This document shows positions 10,768 through 20,300 of a stretch of DNA of 64,000 nucleotides, piece by piece; position 1 is the stretch's first letter, and the number at the start of each line of letters is the position of its first letter. The stretch spans positions 31,266,001-31,330,000 of the forward strand of contig JAJNNQ010000026.1 of NCBI GenBank assembly GCA_027886175.1, written 5' to 3'. This DNA comes from Phylloscopus collybita (taxonomy: Eukaryota; Chordata; Aves; Passeriformes; Phylloscopidae). A program made the translations under genes and the position numbers. Under the pieces are notes generated by a model. It searched no databases. It was not told where the DNA came from and was given only the letters and a program-made list of their open reading frames with translations.

Positions 10768-12063
10768 TTAACAGCACCTGGTCCTCGGGACTGTCGGGAT
10801 CCACGTAACCAAAAATCTCCTCCCCTGCTTAACTAGGTGGCTGGGGTCCCATTCCCCCTGGGTCCCATCAAAGGCCAGCCTGGTGCTGCCACCCCGGGGA
10901 ACAGACCCTCCAATGCCCCTCACCACCAGGGTTCCACAGTCTCCCACATTCTGCCCTTCCCCTTTTCCACCTGGATCCCACCCTGGATCCGCCCGCGGGA
11001 GCCCGTCCCCTGCCCGGGGCCCAAACCTGCTCCCCTGTTCCCAGACTCGCATCCCCGCGACATGGACCATGGCCATCTCCTTGGGGCTGAACAAGGCACC
11101 CAAAATAGAGTTCATCTCACTCCAGGTGCAAACATTAGGGTTCAGGAACCAATCCACCCAGCCAGCCACCCCCACCAGGTCCCCAACCAGGCCTCCCAGC
11201 TCTTTCTTAAAGCCCCCAACTTCTGAAGCTGTCAGAGGTGCATCCCCAGCTGCCCCACTTATCGGGACTTTCCTTAGGGGGAAGAGCTTTGTTCTTGACC
11301 TGGTGCCACAATAGGGTCCTTTTGGGGTTTCTATATTATTGGCTGGCAAGTCCAGCTCCCAGTTGTTTGGGGGTGCAGGGACAGTAGATGGTGAGGGGGT
11401 GTGGCCTCGGCCAGTGCTAGGAGAGGTCGAGGATAGAGCTGAAGAGCAGAAGGGGTTAGTACTCAAGACAGTCGGGTTAGACTGAGGTGGTAGAGAGGGT
11501 GGAGCTGTAGGGGGTAATCCTGTTGGGGAGCAAGCTGAAGGAGGAATAGGGATCATGGTTTGGAGATATGGGAAGGGGTTCACAGGTAAAGCTGGAGGGT
11601 TAGCAGGGACAGTTTGGGGTATCCCAGGGTAAACAGGAGGAGGCAAATAATCAAGAGGGTCCCAATGGTGACTGCTTTCCTCCTTTTTCTCTTTTTCATT
11701 TTTCCTCTTTCCCTCTTGTAGCTTACAAATCTTAACTGTTTCACTTTCAGTTCTGTGTCTCTGCCAGCAGGCAGCATAAAGGATCTGCTCAGTATCTGAG
11801 TCCCCTCGGGATTTCAGATACTGGTTTAATTGCGAGCACATCCAGGGGTCCTTAGTTCCACACCACGGCCATCCTCCAGGCAAATTCAAAGTGGGCCAAA
11901 CCTCAATACAATAATGAATCATTTTAACCTTGCTCAAATTTTTAGTGGCCTCATCAGTATCCCATAGTTCCAACATTTGTCCTAATGGACTATCTGGGGG
12001 AATGTTCTTTATCTTCCCCTTTTCCTCCTCAGGTGGTTTTTGCTTATTTATATATCCTCCCAT
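10768..12063 (-). CDS. gag: Truncated gag: matrix, proline-rich region and N-terminal capsid
   Basis: I chose the ATG at 12061-12063, 20 codons into the longer open frame. It gives Met-Gly (MGGYINKQ), a myristoylation site expected for class I gag, with A at -3 and G at +4. The frame has 431 residues. A matrix-like region covers about residues 1-110, followed by a basic Lys/Glu stretch and a PPVY late-domain motif at about 142-145 (LPPPVYPG). A long proline- and serine-rich linker comes next, then a capsid-like part (NPNVCTWSEMNSILGALFSP). The last about 19 residues are out of frame after a frameshift near 10822, and the stop follows at 10768. A full gag would continue into nucleocapsid. Any product would be non-functional for assembly on its own. 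Confidence 0.85.
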   Translation of the reverse strand: MGGYINKQKPPEEEKGKIKNIPPDSPLGQMLELWDTDEATKNLSKVKMIHYCIEVWPTLNLPGGWPWCGTKDPWMCSQLNQYLKSRGDSDTEQILYAACWQRHRTESETVKICKLQEGKRKNEKEKKEESSHHWDPLDYLPPPVYPGIPQTVPANPPALPVNPFPYLQTMIPIPPSACSPTGLPPTAPPSLPPQSNPTVLSTNPFCSSALSSTSPSTGRGHTPSPSTVPAPPNNWELDLPANNIETPKGPYCGTRSRTKLFPLRKVPISGAAGDAPLTASEVGGFKKELGGLVGDLVGVAGWVDWFLNPNVCTWSEMNSILGALFSPKEMAMVHVAGMRVWEQGSRFGPRAGDGLPRADPGWDPGGKGEGQNVGDCGTLVVRGIGGSVPRGGSTRLAFDGTQGEWDPSHLVKQGRRFLVTWIPTVPRTRCC

Positions 12064-13382
12064 TCTCACTAGGTAATCTTCACTCACTCTACGAACACTC
12101 GTCAGTGGCCCCAGTGGCACCACTCCTGCCAGTGCTCAGAGTGCTCTGTCGGTAGCCTGATATCTCGCCCTTAGAGATTCAGCCACTACCCCAGCCAGCA
12201 CCCCTTTCTCACTCACTCCACGAACACCCGTTAGTGGCCCCAGTTACCCGCCCTTAGGGTCTGGCCACTCCTGCCAGTGCTCAGAGTGCCCTGTCGGTAG
12301 CCTGATATCCCGCCCTTAGAGATTCAGTCACTACCCCAGCCAGCACCCCTCTTCCTCTCCTGTATATCTATCGAGTTTCCATAAGTGGCCGGTCAACCTG
12401 GGCCCAGAGTTCCAGTCACCACCTACAGCCAGGACCCGGACATACAGTGTGCGACTCACTCACTCTCCCTATCGTTAAATCCCTCGCACCTTGGGACTTC
12501 CCTAACTTTCATTCATCCTACACCCAGGCGGTATACTCAAAAAACCCCCGGCCCTGTAGGCTCTCCGCACCTGGAACGCATACCTCTCACTTCTAGGTAC
12601 CCCCAACCAGTGCGACCACTCCTGTACCCCGGTAGTTACCCCAGCCAGTGTCCCAAGCCAGTAGTGGTTGCAGTTACCCGCCCTCAGGGTCTGACCACCA
12701 CTCCTGCCAGTGCTCAGAGTGCCCTGTCGGTAGCCTGATATCTCGCCCTTAGAGATTCAGTCACTACCCCAGCCAGCACCCCTTCCTCGCCTGGACACCC
12801 CGGGCCGTAACTCGGCCAGTACCCTCTCTCACTCCCCACACCCTGTTAGCTACCCCAGCCAGTATCCCAACCCGTGGACACCCCGGGCCGTAACCTCAGC
12901 CAGTGTGGTGCGTGCTACACACACAGCTCTAGGCTTTCCGCACGCTTGGATCAGCCTGAGCAGCCTGCCTCCGTAGATTCTAGAATGGGGCGGGCCTATC
13001 CTACAATCACACACCCTGTGACGTGCCACTCACTCTCTAAATTACCTCCGCACGCCCGGAGGGGGGCGCCTATGCCCCTGGAGACGCCTCTTTCACTCCG
13101 TTCTCCTTTCGCTTCCCTCCTTTCCCGGCCAGGTCCCTCGCGGGAGACTGGAAACGCGGTACTGGGAGGCCCACACTCGCTCCAAAGATCCGAACTACCG
13201 GTCTTTGTCTCACTCACACACCATTCGCTCGTCTCCACTCCCGCCACCGGCTATACTTTACCGGCGCTCCTCCGCGCTGTCCGATCCCAGGCTGTCTTCC
13301 TTGGTCCGGTGTAACCAGCTGTCCTAGGGGGTCCAAAGGGCGGTCGGCCGTCCCGTCCTCGGTCCTCTTCAGGCGTGGTCAC
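12064..13382 (-). other. Proviral 5' leader with repeated modules
   Basis: This GC- and CpG-rich region between the primer site and gag carries a unit of about 85 bp three times (roughly 12122-12208, 12267-12351, 12699-12785; includes CTCCTGCCAGTGCTCAGAG on the + strand). It also has a second motif, GGACACCCCGGGCCGTAAC, twice (12793 and 12876). Short TACCCCAGCCAG modules recur elsewhere. Retroviral leaders hold the packaging signal and splice donor, so this is the likely site, but neither can be pinned by eye. Open frames on either strand here look like chance. Confidence 0.7.
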
Positions 13383-13400
13383 ATCCCGGACGAGCCCCCA
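13383..13400 (-). promoter_or_regulatory. Primer binding site, tRNA-Pro type
   Basis: On the proviral strand the 18 bases TGGGGGCTCGTCCGGGAT lie three bases inside the 5' LTR. This is the established tRNA-Pro primer site of gammaretroviruses and many class I ERVs. It is perfectly preserved. Confidence 0.95.
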
Positions 13401-13403
13401 ATT

Positions 13404-14119
13404 TGTTATAAATTGGCCAGGAGACCAGCTCCTTTTAAAAGGCCTTTATTGGAAATCAGCTCTGGGTAGGGGGCCCGGGGGCTGCGCACGCCGCCGCTGC
13501 TCCCAGTAGACACCACGGAGGAGGAGGTGCAGGTCGAATCTGCTGCTGCTGCTGCTGCTGCTGCAGAGTCGGGATTCCGTCCTCACGGGGGTTCCAATAG
13601 AATCACGTTGGCTCGTGTGGTCCAGGGGCGTTGCCTTTCTCCAGTTTCTTTCAGGCTATGGCGACAAAGTAACAAAAGAATGCCTGCTGCCTGCAGGTAG
13701 CTGGATGTGTGCCTCGCACAGTCCCGTCCTTCTTAGGTCCAGTTTCTGTGTTGGCTCGCTGTATCAGGGGCTTTTTTAGCTCTAACTGGACTCCCGGTCG
13801 CAGCTAGGCACGATGGGAGTTCTTTTCATCTCCATATTGGGCGGAGCCCACAGCTCGACGGGCAGGCAGGCAGGGAGCAGCAAGAAGCGGCGGGGGGGGC
13901 GGAGCGGCAAAGCGGCGTGCGGGCTTTTCGTCGGGAGAGGGGAAAGCCCAGGACTCAGGGAGAAAGGGTACAGAACTTGGACATTACGAACAGAAATTCA
14001 GGGTACAGATTCAACATGAACGGTTTGAAACAAGCAAGTAACAGTGCAACTTTAATTTTACAGCAAAACAATGTAACAATACAACTCGGGAGTGCGTAAC
14101 CTGGGGCTAATTTCTTTCA
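13404..14119 (-). repeat. 5' LTR of the provirus
   Basis: This 716-bp copy is nearly identical to 7133-7847, with TG...CA ends. It would hold the proviral promoter in U3, transcribing leftwards, antisense to EYS. The AATAAA signal is at 13445-13450. The CTG run at 13540-13563 has eight units, the same as in the other LTR. Confidence 0.95.
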
Positions 14120-14124
14120 CCATG
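14120..14124. repeat. Target site duplication, right copy (CCATG)
   Basis: CCATG follows the last CA of the LTR and matches 7128-7132. Confidence 0.9.
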
Positions 14125-16603
14125 GAGACTTTCAGATACCCCATTATACACTTTGCCTAAGGTGACCTTTTAAGCAAGAGCATATTTTCATGTAAGATTG
14201 ACCACTGTGGCACTGTTCCTCCACGTCTCACTGTGCAAAAATCTGCTAAGAGGAGAATGACTTACAAATGATGCACGAAGAAAAAATGTCTATCTACAAA
14301 ATGAATTATTATTACTGATTGTTCTTAAATATGAAGATACCAGTACAGGGATTGTATCTTTAACTACTAATGGAGAGCCTTGTCTTACCTACTGAAAAAA
14401 AAATTCCATATGGAATAATAAGCATTACTCTGTCTTTTGTACCTGATAATGTTTATAAGTTTTAGTGATGTAAAGTACAGCACCAAATCTGTTTAGCAAG
14501 TTTTATTACTATTTATCATCCAGGGTAACTGCTATTCTAAATACTTTTATTTTTGTGAACTTTTAAGTATCAATGCCAGGAACTTAATACTTTTGATGTT
14601 ACATAATGCATACTACAGATAATGCTTAGCCTTAATAGGATGCATAACAGCTATTATGATACTTAGGATGGGAGTGATTTGAAAATATATACATAGATTG
14701 AACAATAGCTCGTCAAAAGCCTGATTCTGATCATTCAAGCATTTAATAAATCTGTTATAATTGATATTCCAGTGATTAAATCTTAGACTTACTGAGATTT
14801 TGTGCCATCAAATCCATGTACCTTCCCCAGAAATATTATGTGTAATCTACCAGGGGGAATTAATAAAAAGGCCAGCTGTGCAGTTACTGCCCATTCAAGA
14901 GGTATCCTAAGGTCAGGTTATGCTGATAATAGGTGAGAGATCTGGATCCTCTACAGTGATGCATCTGCCTGCCAGACACTGTCCACCAGGGACACCTTGA
15001 ACCCTATTCTGAGGGAGGTGGTGTGACAAATAGGCAAATCAGAAGATTTTCTGGTAAATCACAGCATGCTGGCTGTATTCCAGCCTAATAATAGAGGCCC
15101 ATCTGTGATGGGCAGTACAAGGTGCAGCTGGGTGGTGAGTGGGTGCAACAGCAGATGCTGTGCAGAAAACTTTGGAAAGATAGCAAAAGGTATTGATTGC
15201 AGATTGCACCTCAAGGAGATCCTGAAGGTATATTTGACTGAGAGCAAGTTGCTATAAAACAATGAAATTGGGACCACCAAAATGAAAAAAGATGTTGGTG
15301 TCTTAGAAGGGAAACAGCATAGCTTCAGCTGGGAAATGCAGAAGTGAGGAGGGAACATTTACAACTCAGGCATTTAATACTGCTGTTTAACTAAATAGCA
15401 AAAATGGTTTATCACACACAGGTCTAAATACACTAATGCACATCTAAGTAGTTTGATTTATTCCAGAGAAACCACAAATACAGTAAACTAATAACTACAT
15501 GATCATGAATTAGCTAATAACTAACATGATTAGAGAGATTATTTACAGGAGCATGTAGTTACAGGATAAGGAGGAATGGCTTCAAGTTGAAAGAGAGTAG
15601 GTTGAGATTAACTATTAAGAAAAAAATCTTTGAGACTGGTGAAATGCTGGAACAGGTTGCCCAGAGAAGCTGTGGATGCCCCATCCCTGAAAGTGTCCAA
15701 GACCAGGATGGATGGAACCCTGAGCAAGCTGATCTAGTGGAATATGTCCCTGGCCATAGCAAGGGAGTTGGACCTAGATGATCTTTGAAGTCCCTTCCAA
15801 GCCAACCCATTCTGTCATTCTTTGATTCTACGATAATTATATCTCAAATATGCAATGTTGTTACAGTGGGAAAATCTGGAAATCATTTCAAGTCACATAA
15901 ACATTACAGAAAAGTATAATAATTTATCATTTGGCTGAAGGCAGTTGAACCAGCCTGATTTTATAGTGGTATATGAACAATCAACCACTGATTGTTCAAC
16001 TGAGGGAAGAGGTAAGACAGAATGCTTAAGTTGTGTATAGCTCAAAAGTGTACATTTTATCCTAACTGTAATTGTGTGAGTGTTCTCTTTCACTATAAGA
16101 TAGGACGATTTGAATTATTAAACATCTCAGCATGTTTATCCTAAAAACAAATTTCAGCAACAATTAATGAACACTTCCCACTTAAAAGGTACTTCCTTAT
16201 GTCCATTAAGCAGCTCATTACAAATCCTCCGCTAGGATTATCATCTGTATGGTGAGAAAATAAATGTTTATTTTGACTCCTGCAACAGTATTTTGCATTT
16301 CAATTCTTAAACAATATGAAATTTACACTTACATATATTTGAAAATGAATGCTAACAAGATCACATTTATTTTGCATTAGAACTGCAGCCTTGCTTGTTG
16401 AGGAAAATAAGGCACCCAGAAGACAATGGCATTGATTTGCTACTCTCTAAGTTTTATTTTGTATCTAGGTTATTTTTATTCTGTGAAAAGAATTGGAAAT
16501 ATAATGTACAGCATTTAAATACTATACAAAAAAAATCTGGTTCCATAATAATGCAGTCCTCTCAAAATATCTTTCAGAAGACATTTCCTCTTGTATTTTT
16601 CAG
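14125..16603 (+). other. EYS: EYS intron, right of the provirus
   Basis: AT-rich intron with no credible coding frame. It contains one CR1 tail at about 15560-15835. A pyrimidine-rich tract runs into the acceptor TTTTTCAG at 16596-16603. Confidence 0.75.
15560..15835 (+). repeat. CR1 LINE 3' fragment with terminal repeats
   Basis: The block 'gaaatgctggaacaggttgc' through 'ggagttggacctagatgatc' matches the CR1 3' region in sense. It ends with degenerate octamers (attctgtcattctttgattc) at about 15808-15834, the hallmark of the CR1 3' end. It is 5' truncated. Confidence 0.92.
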
Positions 16604-16765
16604 ATATTTCCATTAGTGATGCATCCTTCAGAAATAATGAATCATCATGGATGTCATTTGCACCCTTTTATATCCGGCATAAGACCCATATTAAACTGCA
16701 GTTCCAGCCTCTCTCTCCAGATGGTATCCTGTTCTACACTGCTCAGCATTTGGGGACTCAGTCAG
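16604..16765 (+). CDS. EYS: EYS penultimate coding exon (laminin-G part)
   Basis: A 162-bp exon lies between a polypyrimidine acceptor (TATTTTTCAG) and a GTAAGG donor. It starts with two bases of a split codon and ends with one base. Complete codons read ISISDASFRNNESSWMSFAP... and end LFYTAQHLGTQS. The pattern 'FYIRHKTHIKLQFQPLSPDG-ILFYTAQ' is the start of a laminin-G domain. Its final G joins GT at 26498 to make a Gly codon, so it splices in frame onto the terminal exon. EYS is a secreted extracellular-matrix protein of photoreceptors, and loss in humans causes retinitis pigmentosa (established knowledge). Confidence 0.93.
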
Positions 16766-16891
16766 GTAAGGGGATTCCAGCTTGCTGCTATCATACAGCC
16801 AGGTATTTTTGTGAAAAAGAAAGGGAGTACATTTGGGTGATTCAGGCATTCAGTCTCTGTAACTCATTGCCCGTGGTGGCTGGGTGTTATC

Positions 16892-17390
16892 ACAGATCAT
16901 AGAATGTTAGGGGCCTGTAAGGGACCTTAAACATCATCTAGTCCCAAGTCCCCTGCCGTGGGTAAGGACACTTTCCACTAGACCAGGTTGCTCAAGGCCT
17001 TATCCAACCTGGCCTTGAACAGTGCCAGGCATGGGGCATCCACAGCCTCCCTGGGGAACCCGTTCCAGTGTCTAACCACCCTCACAGTAAAATATGTCCT
17101 CCTAACATCTAACCTAAATTTCCACTCTTTCAATTTGTAGCCATTACTCATTGTGCTGTGGTTCCTGACAAAGGCCCTCTCTGGCTTCCTTGCAGCCCCC
17201 TCCAGATACTGGAAGGTTGCTGTAAGGTCCCCAGCCTTCTCCAGGCTGAACAGCCCCAGCTTTCCTCAGCCTGTCTTTGCAGGGGAGGTTCTCCAGTCCT
17301 CTTATCAACATTACAGCCTTTCTCTGGACTAGCTCAAATAATTCCATGTCTTTCTTACACTGGGGACACCAGAACTGCACTGTACAGTTG
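16892..17390 (-). repeat. CR1 LINE 3' fragment, antisense to EYS
   Basis: The + strand shows the reverse complement of the CR1 3' end: 'atcatagaatgttaggggcc', then 'gggaccttaaacatcatcta', 'ccactagaccaggttgctca' and 'ctccaggctgaacagcccca', to about 'cagaactgcactgtacag'. At about 500 bp it is the best-preserved CR1 copy in the EYS part of the window. It starts 126 bases after the donor of the exon at 16604-16765. Confidence 0.95.
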
Positions 17391-20300
17391 ATTTGAACTA
17401 TGAATAATCAAGTTAATAAGAAAAAAACATGCAAATCCAAAGTTTTACCTAGTCCAAGGCTGGCAAGTACTTAATGAACTTATTTAATGATTCAGGAAAG
17501 CGCTTTCCCCTAAAAGTGACCACAGCCAGCTTTTTAGAAGCTACACTAAGATTTTCACTTTGGGGAGCTGGCCCAGTGTTTTAAATAGCCAAAACCAAAG
17601 CAATATAAAACTGATCAAACAAGTGAAGTGAAAGTGAACAGTGTGAAAGAGACTTCTCAGAAGTGCAGTTTTTTTACTATATAATGTTGAAAAGTATGCT
17701 GGTGCAGCATAAAAAACATGCAAATTCTGTATTTCCCAGATATGCAGAGCGACAAATCTAAATAAAATATTTATGGAAGTATTTTAAACTTTACTAAGTT
17801 AACATTCCAAAAACTTCATATCGAGAAAACATACTTTAATAATGTAAGTACATTCTAAAATTTAGTCTTTAAGGTGTACATTTTTTGTAATTACTTTATT
17901 AACATACTTAATTGGATTTAAGTGGTGATTGCAGATTTTTAAACAGAAGCATTATGTGTCATCCATAACATCAGCTTAGAGCAAATTTTTCACTTTTATT
18001 GAGCAATTTGTTATGCAAAAATGATGCCCCATATGACAAAAAAAATTACTGATCATGTATTTTTACATGTTTGTTCAAAGTCTAAAGCTCTAAGATATTT
18101 CAGTAAACATATTCAGCCACAAATTCATATAAACACACATATGCCCAATGCACCAGCACCTTACTGTGTACACAGATGTTTCAACAGGTTGATAATGCAT
18201 CATACACTGCTGACACCTCCCGTTTGCCTTATTCTAATTGCAACCACATACAGAGAAGAAGCTTCAAAGAAAAATATATGGAGCATCTGTAATAAAAATA
18301 CATGTATTAGCAAAGAACTCTGTCTTCTATAATGAAATGAAGAACTTCTTTTATAGTTCTATCACTTACAGGCCAAATTCTGAGATACTTGGTGAATTGT
18401 TCTCTCCTGCATAAACTAAAGCATTACATGGGCCATGAAAAATAGGAGAAAAAAGGGATCTCTCTCAAAAAGAATGTTAGAGATCATGGAAGCCGCTGGC
18501 ATATAATGAAATTAAATACCTCTTTGGAAGCATCAGAGAGAGTGCTAAGTATGTTTAACTTGGGCCAGGAGTGGTGTAGTTCGAGTCCTCATTCTCTTGC
18601 CATTCCTGAGTGTTTGGTTTGCACAGGAAAGAATGTTTTCTTTCAATCACTTTCTAAAATCATAGCAATTCCATTTCAAAATAAAATTCCTCTTATATAG
18701 AGGGCATTTATTTATGCATTTCTTACTTCCACTTTCATTATCCTCAAGTTTTGAAAGATTCAGGAAAAGCTAATCACCTGGCTTTTTATTTTTGCCTTCT
18801 TATAATCCTGTCAAATCCAGGCCAGAATTAGATTGATGAAAGACTTAGAAGTATTCTTAGCAGCCAGCAGATGAGATAGAGCTTTCTGTTGAGGATTAGT
18901 TTAGAAAGCACTTCAAATAAAGCTTCTTCTTCTAGACAGTTGTGTAAGATTTAATAAATTAATTGTTGAAATCACAGGATTTTGTTTCTAAAATTCCTTT
19001 TTAAAAGGAAATAATTCGAAATTTTTTTTCCTCACTAGGCAATGCTGGTTTTTTAAAAGAAATGAGCTGATTATGCAGCTAATTTAGCAATGATACTGAG
19101 TAGCACACTTATGTATGAGCTTGGTTTGTCACCCACATAAACACTACACTGGAACTTTTCCTTCAGGGACATGTCCCACAAAATAATCCCCCCATCATTA
19201 AAAATAAAATCACATCTTTAGTATGTGAAGAAAAAAACATGTTGAAACATTTTCTTCCAGCTTTGTTCTTTCCAAAGAACATGACAGGAACTTTCTAGAA
19301 AGGGCAAGTCTCCTTACTTTGAAGTTGATCTGCTGGTTCCATCTTCTGTTCCTCTAAAAATATAACTTCTCCAGTATACACATTTAAACACCTCACAAAC
19401 TGGCGTAAAATGGAAAACACCCTGTGAATCAATTAGCCCAATTTCCTGTAATTGCCAGTCATCCATTTTGTTGCTTTGTCAACAATTTCTGAATGTGCAT
19501 CATGACTTTAGGTATGGTACTTTTGATTTCTGTAGGCCCTAAGAAAATAATTTCCAAAGTTCGACAAAATTTATGTGGCTAGCAATATTAATAATAAGTT
19601 GGGGATAAAACCCAACCCAACAAATGAGTTGACTTCAGAAACTTGAGGACAGAATGACAAAGGGACTTTCTTCCCATCTTTGACTACTTGCTCTATGCAC
19701 TGCTTTTGGGCAAGGTCTCTGCAAACACTATGGAACTCACGTGTTTATAGAAGGCCAGCTCACTTCACATTTTCTTAAGGACAGTGTATCCCATTACTAA
19801 TAAAAGCATGAGACTCCTAATGATTAAACACCCTTTAATTCAGACAGGGCTTGCTGGATGCCCACCAAGTGCTTGAACAATGTATATAATTCAGTCCATT
19901 TACACAGCAACCACTCTATATACTTGGAGGCCTTGGCACTCTAGGTAAAAGTTTAAAAGGAGCCTTGCTTTTTTGTTGAGTCATAGCATTACTGAAGCTT
20001 TACATTTGTTAGCAGAAGTGGAATATGCCATAGACTGCCTGCAGAGTTCCGGCCAGGGTGATGGAAAGGTTTGCTCCCCAAAGAGATGAGAAAGAACAGT
20101 CATGCTAGGTGACTAAGAATGAAGTCAGGTCAATAAACAGAATGGAGTGACTCATGCTAAATTTAGCACTCAACATTTGCAACAGCAGTTCTCTGCCTCT
20201 CTTCAGCCAGATTATGTTACCTACCTGGTCTGAAAAACCTAAAAACCTTTAACTCCTGATATTTAAGGCATTTCAGTTTATAAATCTATAACATGAAAAT

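Larger units (their letters stand above)
7133..14119 (-). mobile_element. Defective gammaretrovirus-like (class I) endogenous provirus, antisense in an EYS intron
   Basis: Order on the minus strand is 5' LTR (14119-13404), primer binding site, repeat-rich leader, gag, a stray integrase tail, integrase, an AT-rich gap, an env-like frame, polypurine tract, and 3' LTR (7847-7133). The LTRs are bounded by TG...CA and flanked by a 5-bp CCATG duplication. Total length is about 7.0 kb. The end of gag, protease, reverse transcriptase and RNase H are absent. The primer site is that for tRNA-Pro, and the integrase and gag look gammaretrovirus-like. The near-identical LTRs point to a recent insertion. 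Gag, integrase and the N-terminal region of pol carry frameshifts or stops, so the copy is not autonomous. Similarity to the chicken ENS-1/ERNI family, which is also pol-deleted, is possible but was not tested. Confidence 0.95.

Noticed and set aside
10837..11314. Two + strand open frames of 129 and 143 codons opposite gag
   Set aside because: Proline-rich shadow of the proline-rich gag strand; no start context, no family resemblance.
12385..13314. + strand open frames of 117 and 146 codons in the leader
   Set aside because: GC-rich repeated leader sequence lacks stops by composition; they lie antisense to the provirus and cross the repeated modules.
16395..16902. Longer EYS exon that keeps reading through the donor at 16766
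   Set aside because: The frame runs on by chance; the GTAAGG donor and exact phase match with 26498 support splicing at 16765.
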